A DNA stretch of 64,000 nt. Source: JAIQFL01 sp035501495. Lineage in GTDB: Bacteria > Acidobacteriota > Terriglobia > Bryobacterales > Bryobacteraceae. The stretch lies in NCBI GenBank assembly GCA_035501495.1, contig DATJWB010000237.1, positions 11,030 to 75,029 on the forward strand, read 5' to 3'. Shown one piece after another: positions 35,726 to 43,843 of the stretch; within the stretch, counting starts at the first letter, position 1, and every line of letters starts with the position of its first letter. Under the pieces are notes generated by a model that was given only the letters and a program-made list of their open reading frames with translations, ran no database searches and was not told the origin of the DNA. Position numbers and translations under genes: made by a program.

Positions 35726-36033
35726 CGTCATATGGAAAACGAGATACAACCGGGGTAGGGACGGCACTCGACACTTGATTGATCGTCTAAGGTGGGCGGG
35801 CTCGACAAATGCGAAGATCACGAGCAGCCCAAGCCACCGGAGTTTCCTGCGGCCGCATGGTTCCGCAGGGACATATCCAAACTCAACATCCGGGCCGTCC
35901 TCAACCATGAATCCACACTCGGAATCCTGGCGTCGGCGGTAGTGTCCTTATGCCACTGCCGGGTGGCCCTGGCCGCGCGCCCGGATCCTGAGGTGACCGG
36001 AGAGCCAACGGCGAAGCGGAGCCGCGATCCACG
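35726..36033. other. Gap without a recognisable gene
   Basis: About 310 bases between the toxin-antitoxin relic and the recN stop. Short open frames exist on both strands, but none has a ribosome-binding site, a family motif or steady codon preference. I see no hairpin repeat of the type found in other gaps. Confidence 0.4.
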
Positions 36034-37704
36034 TCAACCGGCGCTCATGCGGATCAACTGCTCGGCGTGCCGCAGCGCCTCGGGCGTGAGCTTCTGGCCC
36101 GAAAGCATCCGCCCGATCTCACTGGTGCGCGCCGGAAGATCCAGTTCTTCGATGATCGTCACGGTCCGGCCCTTGGACTCCTGCTTCTCGACCCGGTAAT
36201 GGTGATCGGCGAAAGAGGCGATCTGGGGAAGGTGGGTCACGCAGAGCACCTGGTTCGCCGCGGCCAGCTTTTTCAGTCTTCGCCCGACGCCCTCGGCAGG
36301 TCCGCCGCCGACCCCGGCATCCACTTCATCGAACACCAGGGTGCGGATGTGCGCGCTCTTGCCGCCCGCCAGGCAGGTCTTCAGTGCCAGTGCGATGCGT
36401 GAGATCTCGCCGCCGGACGCCACCTTTTCGAGCGGGCGCGGCTCCTCGCCAAGATTGGGAGAGACCAGGAAATCCACGCGGTCCGCGCCATACTTCGACC
36501 ACGGGGAGGGCGACATGGCGGCGCGAAACACCGTGCGCTCCATGGCCAACTGGGCCAACTCCGCCGCCACCCGCTTTTCGAGCTTCCGCGAAGCGGCAGT
36601 GCGCCCTTCGGTCAGCTCCCCTGCCAGCGTCTCGAATTCGGCGGACAGCCGTTTCTGCTCCTGGCGCAGCACCTCCATGCGCTCGCCGGCGTCCTCCACA
36701 GCCGCGATCTGGCGTTTCACCTCTTCGAGAAAACTCAGGATTTCCGGGATCGACTGCCCGTACTTGCGCTTCAGCCGGTCGATGGCAGCCAGCCGCGTTT
36801 CCACTTCCTCCAGGCGCGCGGGGTTGGCCTCCAGCCGCGAGAGGTAATCGCGAAGAGCGTACGATACCTCGAGCAAGCTGAGGTCCGCCTGCTTGAGATG
36901 CTCGCGCAGCCCCTCGAGCGAGGAGTCGATCCGGCTGAGTTCTTCAATGCGCCTGGCCGCCGTGCGTGTCAGCGACAGCGCTGATTCGGGACTGTCGTAG
37001 ACCGCGGAGTATGCGGTCTGCGCGCTGTCCAGCAGCCGGTTCACGTTTTGCAGGACACGGCGCTCGTTTTCCAGCTCGGTCTCTTCATCCGGCTGGAGCG
37101 AGGCGCTCTGAATCTCCTTACGCTGGAACGACCACAGGTCCAGCAATCGCAGCTTCTCCTGTTCGGAGCGCTCCAGTTCCTCGAGTTCCGCGGCGGCCGA
37201 CCGCCATTGCTGGTAAACCGCCGCGACCCGCTCGAGCAGCTCGCGATGTCCGCCGAACTGATCGAGCATGTCGCGCTGCGCATCGGGCGCGAACAGGAGT
37301 TGTTGGTCGTGCTGTCCGTGAATGTCGGCCAGAAAAGGAGCGATCTCCTTCAGCAGCGAGACCGCCACCGGATGGCTTCCGACAAAGGCGCGCGATTTGC
37401 CGCTGGCCAGCACCTCGCGTTCGATGAGCAGTTCGCCATCCTCGGCCTCGAGCCCCGCCGGTTCCAGCAGGTTCCGGATGGCGCTCTGGTCGCGCACGTC
37501 AAAAATGCCTGCCACACGCGCCCGGGCCTCGCCCGTGCGGATCATGTCGGCCGACGCGCGCCCGCCGAGCAGCAGGCCGAGAGCGTCCACCACGATGGAC
37601 TTGCCGCTGCCGGTCTCGCCGGTGAGCAGGTTCAGCCCCGCATGAAAATGAACGCGCAGCCGTTCCACCACGGCGTAGTTCTCGACTACCAGTTCCAGCA
37701 GCAT
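36034..37704 (-). CDS. recN: DNA repair protein RecN (SMC-like ATPase)
   Basis: 556 residues from the ATG at 37704 (MLLELVVENYAVVERLRVHF, the standard RecN start). Walker A is GETGSGKS (29-36). A long coiled-coil middle (about 155-380) is followed by the ABC signature region ASGGEISRIALALK and Walker B LVFDEVDAGVGG with the H-loop VTHLPQIASFADHH. Length and order match RecN, which acts in double-strand break repair and is normally SOS-induced. The frame is open upstream of 37704, but nothing before it is family-like. Confidence 0.96.
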   Translation of the reverse strand: MLLELVVENYAVVERLRVHFHAGLNLLTGETGSGKSIVVDALGLLLGGRASADMIRTGEARARVAGIFDVRDQSAIRNLLEPAGLEAEDGELLIEREVLASGKSRAFVGSHPVAVSLLKEIAPFLADIHGQHDQQLLFAPDAQRDMLDQFGGHRELLERVAAVYQQWRSAAAELEELERSEQEKLRLLDLWSFQRKEIQSASLQPDEETELENERRVLQNVNRLLDSAQTAYSAVYDSPESALSLTRTAARRIEELSRIDSSLEGLREHLKQADLSLLEVSYALRDYLSRLEANPARLEEVETRLAAIDRLKRKYGQSIPEILSFLEEVKRQIAAVEDAGERMEVLRQEQKRLSAEFETLAGELTEGRTAASRKLEKRVAAELAQLAMERTVFRAAMSPSPWSKYGADRVDFLVSPNLGEEPRPLEKVASGGEISRIALALKTCLAGGKSAHIRTLVFDEVDAGVGGGPAEGVGRRLKKLAAANQVLCVTHLPQIASFADHHYRVEKQESKGRTVTIIEELDLPARTSEIGRMLSGQKLTPEALRHAEQLIRMSAG

Positions 37705-37984
37705 GGCCCGTGAAGCCCGATTATAACTTGGGGCAGCCGGCGTTCTCAGGCCCGCCAATATCGGCGAGGCCGTTGCGTCATGAGGGTTATGCCGCCGGGG
37801 CGGCCCCTGATGCTGCGGCCCAGGCCGGGCGGCGTTCCCCCGGCACCCGCGCGATTGCGTCGTGGTTTCCACGCGTGTGGGCTCTGACACGCCGGGCCTT
37901 GAGGGGAAGTCATTCAGAATGTGTCAATTGCCGCTGCGGCCGAGGTCGTGCATTCAGTGCTTGCGGTACGGAGGAGCCGGAAAG

Positions 37985-38611
37985 ATGTTCAGGATGGAAG
38001 ATCGAATCAAAAGGATGGCCGCGGTGGGCAGCGTGTTGTTGGTCGCCGCCGCCGAGGCGTTCGCGCAGGACAAGCAGGCAAGGCCTGCGCGGCGAATCGT
38101 GGTCAGCATTCCCGACCGCAAACTCGCGGTGGTGGAATCGGGCAAGGTCGTCAAGATCTATCCCACTGCGGTGGGCAAGCCCAGTACGCCAAGTCCCGCG
38201 GGCAGTTTCAAGATCGTGCAGCGCCTGGTCGATCCCACCTGGTACTACGAAGGCAAAGTCGTACGGCCTGGAAAGGCCAATCCGCTCGGCACGCGCTGGC
38301 TGGGTCTGAGCGCCGGCGGCTACGGAATCCACGGCACCAACAGCCCTGCTTCCATCGGCCACAACGTGTCCCACGGCTGCATCCGCATGAACAATCGCGA
38401 TGTCGAGGAACTGTTCGAAATGATGTCCGTGGGCGATGCGGTGGAACTGGTGGCCGGGCGAACGCCCGAGTTGGACGAGATTTTCGGCCCCGTCGCGGTC
38501 GCCCTGATCGGCCCGCGCCCGCCGGCTCCGATCGCATCTCCGGCTCCTGCTTCCGCTCCCATCCCGACTTCCGGGCAGGCCCCGGCTTCGAGCGGAATGG
38601 CGAACCAGTAA
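37985..38611 (+). CDS. L,D-transpeptidase (YkuD domain), secreted
   Basis: 208 residues from ATG 37985 (GGAGG about 10 bases upstream). A signal peptide (MAAVGSVLLVAAAEAFAQ) precedes the YkuD domain: RRIVVSIPDRKLAVVESGKV, a proline-containing entry loop (TPSPAGSFKI), then YGIHGTNSPASIG and SHGCIRM with the catalytic Cys132 and its His. It should form 3-3 peptidoglycan cross-links or attach proteins to the wall. The C-terminal tail (APIASPAPASAPIPTSG) is Pro/Ala-rich and disordered. Its nearness to the SEDS-PBP locus agrees with an envelope role. Confidence 0.92.
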   Translation: MFRMEDRIKRMAAVGSVLLVAAAEAFAQDKQARPARRIVVSIPDRKLAVVESGKVVKIYPTAVGKPSTPSPAGSFKIVQRLVDPTWYYEGKVVRPGKANPLGTRWLGLSAGGYGIHGTNSPASIGHNVSHGCIRMNNRDVEELFEMMSVGDAVELVAGRTPELDEIFGPVAVALIGPRPPAPIASPAPASAPIPTSGQAPASSGMANQ

Positions 38612-38675
38612 CCAACGTGCGGCGCTGGACGATTTGCAACCTGGGCGGGAAGCGCCATGTGTTATCATCGCACGC

Positions 38676-39866
38676 GTGAAGTTATGGCACGCGGTCGTCT
38701 CCGCGCTCCTGCTCTTCATCCCCCCGCTCGCTACGGCGGCCGACGAGGGGAATGCCGCTGCGCGCGAACTCGCGCGGAAGACCGCCGCTTTCGTCGGCAG
38801 AGGGGAGGCGGTATCGGTCTCCTGGGCCAATGTATCGAGCCTGGGAACCTCCGAGTTGCTTCAGGCCCGCGGCGCTTTCGAGACGGCGCTTCGCGAAGCC
38901 GGCAGCCGCACCAGCGACGTGGCGCCGCTTACCGAGGCGCGGGTCACCCTCTCGGAGAACCGCACGCACTACCTTCTGGTGGAAGAGATCCGCAGAGGCG
39001 AGGAACGGCAGGTGTGGATCTCCGCCTGGAAGCGGTCGGACGGAGTGATCACCTCGTCCGGCGGCGCCGCGCTCGAGAAGAAACTGGTGTGGGAGCAGGA
39101 TGACCCCATGCTCGACGTGGCGTTTCCCTCCGGCGCGATGCTGGTTCTCTCGCCCAACCATGTGACCCTCTATGCCCGCCAGAACGGCGGTCCGTGGGCC
39201 ACGTCGGCCGCCGTCGCGTTGCTGTCTTCGCGGCCGTGGCCTCGCGATTTGCGCGGCCACCTGCGCGTCAACGGTGCGACCTTTCAGGCCTATCTTCCGG
39301 GCATGGCGTGCAACGGCGCGGTCGAGCCATCCCTTGCGATGGAATGCAAGGCGAGCGACGAGCCTTGGGTGCTGGAATCGGGAAGCCGCTCGATGCTGCT
39401 CGGCTACTTTTCCCAGGCCCGCAACTTCTTCGAAGGCCGTGTGATTACGCAGTCGGGTGCGCGCAAGACGGTGGCTCCGTTCTATTCCGCGGCGTCCGCG
39501 GACGAGCAGGGGCAGACTCTGTGGCTGCTCGCCCTGGTAGACGGCCGCACCCAAATCTTCGATGCCGCACTCGATCCCGCGGCCAGCATCGCTCAATGGG
39601 GCAGCGACATCGCCGGCACCGACGCCCATTGCGGACGCGGTTCGCAGGTGCTGGCCACTCGGCCGGGCGACGGTTCGGTGACCGATGCGGTCCAGGCGTT
39701 CTCGATCGTGAATCGCTCTGCCGTCCCCCTGACGCCGCCACTCGACTTCCCGGGCCCGGTGACGGCGCTATGGCCGTCGGGAGGATCCTCCGTAGTGGCG
39801 ATCGTCCACAACCTGGCGACGGGGAAATATGAAGCATATGTGGTTACGGTCTCCTGCGGTGGTTAG
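38676..39866 (+). CDS. Secreted hypothetical protein
   Basis: 396 residues from GTG 38676; an in-frame upstream start would add a non-signal-like leader. The signal peptide is VKLWHAVVSALLLFIPPLAT, cleaved near TAADE. The body has alternating strands (VWISAWKRSDG, MLVLSPNHVTLYARQNGGPW, GSRSMLLGYFSQARNFFEGR, TLWLLALVDGRTQIFDAALD) consistent with a beta-propeller or beta-sandwich, but I recognise no family. It precedes the substrate-binding-like lipoprotein and the NtrY-like kinase on the same strand and may belong to that unit. Confidence 0.7.
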   Translation: MKLWHAVVSALLLFIPPLATAADEGNAAARELARKTAAFVGRGEAVSVSWANVSSLGTSELLQARGAFETALREAGSRTSDVAPLTEARVTLSENRTHYLLVEEIRRGEERQVWISAWKRSDGVITSSGGAALEKKLVWEQDDPMLDVAFPSGAMLVLSPNHVTLYARQNGGPWATSAAVALLSSRPWPRDLRGHLRVNGATFQAYLPGMACNGAVEPSLAMECKASDEPWVLESGSRSMLLGYFSQARNFFEGRVITQSGARKTVAPFYSAASADEQGQTLWLLALVDGRTQIFDAALDPAASIAQWGSDIAGTDAHCGRGSQVLATRPGDGSVTDAVQAFSIVNRSAVPLTPPLDFPGPVTALWPSGGSSVVAIVHNLATGKYEAYVVTVSCGG

Positions 39867-39870
39867 GAAC

Positions 39871-39950
39871 GTGGCACAGGCACTCGGCCCACAAGAATCC
39901 ATGAAGACCGTTGCGCCCGCGGCGTGTCGCAGGAGTGCCTGCGCCACATC
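39871..39950 (+). repeat. Mosaic hairpin repeat, copy 2, extending into a coding region
   Basis: This stretch has the repeat core in the orientation of copy 1: GTGGCACAGGCACTCGG, the spaced ATGAAGACCGTTGCGCC (ATGAAAACCCTTGCGCC in copy 1) and the tag AGGAGTGCCTGCGCCAC. The ATG within it (39901) is the likely start of the next gene, so the repeat encodes the first 17 residues. Confidence 0.7.
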
Positions 39951-40944
39951 TCTATGCATCGCGCTGCTGCTCGCTTGCTCCTGCCTTGCCGCCACGCGCC
40001 CGCATTATGGCGGGACGTTGCGCGTGGAAATCCGCGAAACCATGGAAACGGCCGATCCGCCGCAAACCGGGAACCTGGGAGCCCTTACTTCGGGATTCGC
40101 CGTCGTTCAATGGGAAGGTGGACGCCATGCAGTTTACTCCGCCGACCCGGCCGCCGCGGGAGGCCGTCCCTTCCTCGACAGCGTCGAGATCCAGATGGGC
40201 CGCGCGTTGCATGATCAGTCCATTGCGTTGAGCCTGGGGAAGGCGGACGTCGTGGAGTTTGACCCGAACGAGCCGCAGCGTGCCGGCAGCGCGCCGAAGA
40301 TCTGGTCGTCCGCTCCCGTACGGGTGCTGGCGCTGGTGTTCGGCCCGCGAATGGAGAACGCACGCGTTCGCGAGGCCCTGGCGCTCGCCGTCGATCGCAA
40401 TTCCATCCACAACGTCATGCTCCAAAGGCAGGGTGAAATCTCCGGCGCACTGCTTCCGCAGTGGCTCTCGGGCGATGCCTTCCTGTTTCCCGTCGCCACC
40501 GACGTGGCCAAGGCGCGCGCGCTGGTGTCGGGCGTCCCGCCGGCCGTTCGCACGTTCACCCTGGGGGTCGCCGATCCCGCCTTCCGCCGCATTGCCGACC
40601 GTATCGCTCTGAATGCGCGCGATGCCGGCCTTGCGGTCTCCGCTGCCCCTTCCTCTGCCGCCGCCGACGTGCGCCTGGTGGAGGTGCGGATCGCGTCTTC
40701 CGACCCCGCCGCGGCGCTGGCCGGTGTGGCCTCCTCACTGGGACTCGCTGCTCCCCCCCGCACCGACTCCCCGGAAGCCCTCTACACCGCCGAGCGCACG
40801 CTGCTCGAAGGCTTCCGCGTGGTTCCGCTGTTTCATCTCCCCGATGTTTACGGAGTCGGCCCGCGCGTCAAGGGCGGTCCCGGCATCACGCCGCTGGGAG
40901 AATGGCGGTTCGAGAACCTGTGGCTGGAGGGCGCCCGCCCATGA
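39901..40944 (+). CDS. Short substrate-binding-protein-like (SBP family 5) lipoprotein
   Basis: 347 residues from ATG 39901; an ATG at 39829 would overlap the previous gene by 38 bases and spoil the signal. The N-terminus MKTVAPAACRR is repeat-derived and runs into a hydrophobic stretch with lipobox ALLLACSC. The mature part starts with YGGTLRVEIRETMETADPPQ, the usual opening of oligopeptide-binding proteins, and later has VREALALAVDRNSIHNVML and GPGITPLGEWRF. It is shorter than the common 500-plus residues of the family, so a central lobe segment is missing. No ABC permease genes are adjacent. The stop overlaps the histidine kinase start as ATGA, hinting that it is the sensory partner of the kinase. 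Confidence 0.75.
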   Translation: MKTVAPAACRRSACATSLCIALLLACSCLAATRPHYGGTLRVEIRETMETADPPQTGNLGALTSGFAVVQWEGGRHAVYSADPAAAGGRPFLDSVEIQMGRALHDQSIALSLGKADVVEFDPNEPQRAGSAPKIWSSAPVRVLALVFGPRMENARVREALALAVDRNSIHNVMLQRQGEISGALLPQWLSGDAFLFPVATDVAKARALVSGVPPAVRTFTLGVADPAFRRIADRIALNARDAGLAVSAAPSSAAADVRLVEVRIASSDPAAALAGVASSLGLAAPPRTDSPEALYTAERTLLEGFRVVPLFHLPDVYGVGPRVKGGPGITPLGEWRFENLWLEGARP

Positions 40945-42680
40945 CCTTCCGCATCCGCCTGCTGCTGATCGTGACCATGGCCGTGGCGGCGTCGGTCGCG
41001 GTGGTGGAGTGGTCGGTCACCGACAAAACCCGCGAAGCGTTCGAAGGCTTCGAAAAGCAGCGGGTCGATGCCCTGGTACGTCAGTTCCGCGGCGAATACG
41101 ACCGGCGTAAGCAGGACATCGTCCTGGCGGTCAAGCGCATTGCCGATTCCCGGCTGGCGTCCGACATCGCCGCCCGCCCCGATCCGCAGGAGTATCACCG
41201 GGAGGCCGAGAGCCTGGCATCCACCAACGGCCTCGATTGCCTGGAACTGGTCGCCGAAGACGGCTCGATCGTCTCCTCGGCGGAATGGCCGGCGCGGTTC
41301 AGCTACAAAGAGGAGTGGCTCACCGCCCCCGGGACGGACTGGAAGACGCCCGGCGCCTTTCTGAAACGCGAGGAGTTGGAGGACGGCTTCACCCTCTCAC
41401 TCCTGGCCGTCACCACCGCCACGGCCGAGGACCATAAGCTATACGTGGTCGGCGGCCAACAGCTCAACCAGCGGTTCCTGTCCACGCTCGAGCCTCCCAA
41501 AGGCATGTGGATCCTGTTTTATCGCAACCTGGAGCCGCAGTTCTCGCCTTCCCGGCTGATCCAGGTGAGCGGATCGGGCCAGCCGGCCAGCCAGGTACAG
41601 CCTCTGATCGAGCGCGTCCTGTCGCGGAAACAGGAAGTGATCGAAACCTTGGGCCAGGGCGAGGACGCCGAGACCTTTCACGTGCTGCCCCTGACGGGCT
41701 ATGAGGACAACGTGCTCGGCGTCCTGCTGATCGGCAGTTCGCGGCGCGATCTCGTGCGCCTGGAGGCCAGCCTGCGGCGGGTGGCATTCTTCGTCGCCGC
41801 CGCTGGAATTCTGATGGGAATCGCGCTGAGCTGGTGGGCCACGCTGCGCGTCACGCGGCCGGTGATGCGGCTCTCGGAAACCGCCGCCAAGGTGGCCGCC
41901 GGCAACTGGGGCGCCACGGTGGAGGTGGTGTCCAAGGACGAGATCGGGCAACTGGCCCGCACCTTCAACCGCATGACCCACGAACTCGTCGAACAGCGCG
42001 AGCGCCTGGTGCAGGCCGAGCGCGTGGCCGCCTGGAGAGAACTGGCCCGGCGGCTGGCGCACGAGTTGAAGAACCCGCTGTTTCCGCTACAGATCACGGT
42101 GGAGAACATGCAGCGGGCGCGGGAGAGCTGTCCGGAGCAGTTCGACGAAGTCTTCCGTGAGAGTACCCAGACCCTGCTGGCGGAGCTGGCGAACCTGAAG
42201 CAGATCATCGGCCGCTTCAGCGATTTTGCCAAGATGCCCGCGCCCGAAATGCAGTTGGTGAACTTCAACGACCTGGCCGCCGGTACCCTCAAACTCTTCG
42301 AGCCGCAGCTCGCAAAATCGCACGTCCAAGCCCGGGGCGAACTCGACCCGAGCCTCAGGCCCGTGCAGGCCGATCCGGACCAGATGACGCGGGTGCTGCG
42401 AAACCTGGTCCTCAACGCCATCGACGCCATGCCCGACGGCGGAACGCTCACCGTGCGGACACTCGCGATGAATGGAGGCGTGCGCCTGGAGGTCTCCGAT
42501 ACGGGCCAGGGTCTGACTCCCGAGGAATGCGAGCGCCTCTTCACGCCGTATTACACCACCAAGACCCACGGCACCGGCCTGGGCCTGGCGATCGTGCAAT
42601 CGGTGGTGAGCGACCACAAGGGCCGTATCGCGGTGGAAAGCCAGCCCGGCAAGGGCTCCACCTTCCGCATCGAGCTGTAA
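40941..42680 (+). CDS. NtrY-like membrane sensor histidine kinase
   Basis: 579 residues. TM1 lies at about 5-22 (LLLIVTMAVAASVAVVEW), a periplasmic sensor domain at about 25-275, TM2 near 280-300 (VAFFVAAAGILMGIALSWWA), then HAMP (RVTRPVMRLSETAAKVAAGN). HisKA carries LAHELKNPLFPLQ with His374, and HATPase_c carries NLVLNAIDAMPDGG (N), DTGQGL (G1) and GTGLGLAI (G2). The HELKNPLFPLQ form is typical of NtrY-type kinases. No response regulator is adjacent. Coupled to the binding-protein-like gene by ATGA overlap and followed after 190 bases, containing a hairpin repeat, by the FHA/PP2C/kinase operon. Confidence 0.9.
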   Translation: MTFRIRLLLIVTMAVAASVAVVEWSVTDKTREAFEGFEKQRVDALVRQFRGEYDRRKQDIVLAVKRIADSRLASDIAARPDPQEYHREAESLASTNGLDCLELVAEDGSIVSSAEWPARFSYKEEWLTAPGTDWKTPGAFLKREELEDGFTLSLLAVTTATAEDHKLYVVGGQQLNQRFLSTLEPPKGMWILFYRNLEPQFSPSRLIQVSGSGQPASQVQPLIERVLSRKQEVIETLGQGEDAETFHVLPLTGYEDNVLGVLLIGSSRRDLVRLEASLRRVAFFVAAAGILMGIALSWWATLRVTRPVMRLSETAAKVAAGNWGATVEVVSKDEIGQLARTFNRMTHELVEQRERLVQAERVAAWRELARRLAHELKNPLFPLQITVENMQRARESCPEQFDEVFRESTQTLLAELANLKQIIGRFSDFAKMPAPEMQLVNFNDLAAGTLKLFEPQLAKSHVQARGELDPSLRPVQADPDQMTRVLRNLVLNAIDAMPDGGTLTVRTLAMNGGVRLEVSDTGQGLTPEECERLFTPYYTTKTHGTGLGLAIVQSVVSDHKGRIAVESQPGKGSTFRIEL

Positions 42681-42696
42681 AGGCCGACTGGCGGCG

Positions 42697-42794
42697 CGAG
42701 GCGGGGAAGGGCTTTCAGCCTCGAAAAATCTCTGCGGACACAGGAATGCCCGCGCCACATCGCTGCCGGCGGGGCGCCATGGGTATAGGCAGGA
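42697..42794 (+). repeat. Mosaic hairpin repeat, partial copy 3
   Basis: Degenerate copy between the histidine kinase stop and the FHA gene. It contains GGAATGCCCGCGCCACATC and GCGCCATGGGTATAGGCAGG, matching the tag and the CCCATGGGTACAGG part of other copies. Confidence 0.6.
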
Positions 42795-42871
42795 CTGCTC
42801 CACCGTTTCCCCTCCAAATCTGCCGGAACATCTGCTGAGGTTGTGCGTTGGTAAAATCGAGTAGGTTCCCT

Positions 42872-43843
42872 ATGGACCGTCCTGCCGCCGCCAATCCCGC
42901 CACCGCGCGCGAAGTCATCCTCGAAATTGTTCGCAACATGAAGGAAGGCCTGGAGCCGCTGCACTATTCCACCCTCGCCCCCGCGATCTACCACGTGTAC
43001 CTTCATCCTGACGACATGGACCGTCTCCGCGGCATCGTCCCCCGCATCGTCGAAGAGGCGCGCCGGGCGCTCGACGAGGAACTGGAGAACCTCAATCGGG
43101 GCTCGCTGGCCGACCGCCTGAAACTGACCCGCAAGACCGAGCCCAGAATCACCGCGCCCGATGGCGGATGGCAAATCCGCGTCCTCGAAAACACCGACGA
43201 CGACACCCAGGCTGGCGACATCGTTATTTATTCGGAACTGGCCCTCCCGGCGAAACCGGAATTCGGCGCCGGCAGCATGACCAAGCGGATTTCTACACGT
43301 CGTATGGGTGGGACGCTCTCGAGCTCCCAGCATTATGAAAAATCGAAAGCGCCGGAGCCGGGCGTGACCATGCCCGGCGCCACGGCCGGCAAGGTATCCG
43401 CCCGGGGAGCGGATACTCCGGGCACCAGTTCACCCGTGGCAGCCGCCCCGGCCGATGCGGGCGGCGTGCATTTCGATCCGGGCACACATGCCGTGATCGA
43501 ATACCGCGAAGGCGACGACCACAAGGTGTACCAGATGACCAAGGACCAGATCGTCGTGGGGCGGGGCGGCCGCGACTATTGGACGGACCTGAAGCTCGAC
43601 ACTCTCCCGGACGTTTCGCGCGAGCATTTCCGCCTGCGCCGCGACCCGGAGAGCGGTAAGTTTTTTCTCAAGGACCTGAGCCGGCTGGGCACCACCATCA
43701 ACGGCGAAAAGGCCCCTTCGAGCATCGAATATGTAGACGGAGAAAAGCGCGACCGCAACCTGGAGGTGCCGGTTCCGGAAAGGGCGCGCATCGGCCTCGC
43801 CGAAGTGCTCTACCTGGACTTCCGCAGCACGACGCATGGTTAA
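42872..43843 (+). CDS. FHA-domain protein with N-terminal helical domain
   Basis: 323 residues from ATG 42872; a TTG eight codons earlier is an alternative. Residues 5-90 are a helical domain (AREVILEIVRNMKEGLEPLH, RIVEEARRALDEELENL), then a basic Ser/Thr-rich linker (MTKRISTRRMGGTLSSSQHY) that could be a kinase target. The C-terminal FHA domain (about 215-320) has VVGRGG, DVSREHFRLRRD and LGTTINGEK, the phosphothreonine-binding residues. It overlaps the PP2C gene by eight bases. By position and content it corresponds to the FhaB-type partner of the kinase encoded downstream. Confidence 0.85.
   Translation: MDRPAAANPATAREVILEIVRNMKEGLEPLHYSTLAPAIYHVYLHPDDMDRLRGIVPRIVEEARRALDEELENLNRGSLADRLKLTRKTEPRITAPDGGWQIRVLENTDDDTQAGDIVIYSELALPAKPEFGAGSMTKRISTRRMGGTLSSSQHYEKSKAPEPGVTMPGATAGKVSARGADTPGTSSPVAAAPADAGGVHFDPGTHAVIEYREGDDHKVYQMTKDQIVVGRGGRDYWTDLKLDTLPDVSREHFRLRRDPESGKFFLKDLSRLGTTINGEKAPSSIEYVDGEKRDRNLEVPVPERARIGLAEVLYLDFRSTTHG

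Noticed and set aside
35792..36199. A 135-codon plus-strand frame between the toxin-antitoxin relic and recN.
   Set aside because: It runs into the recN coding region on the opposite strand and shows no motif, start signal or steady codon preference.
42551..43333. A 260-codon minus-strand frame over the histidine kinase end, repeat copy 3 and FHA gene start.
   Set aside because: It crosses two well-supported plus-strand genes and a repeat, and its product has no recognisable domain.
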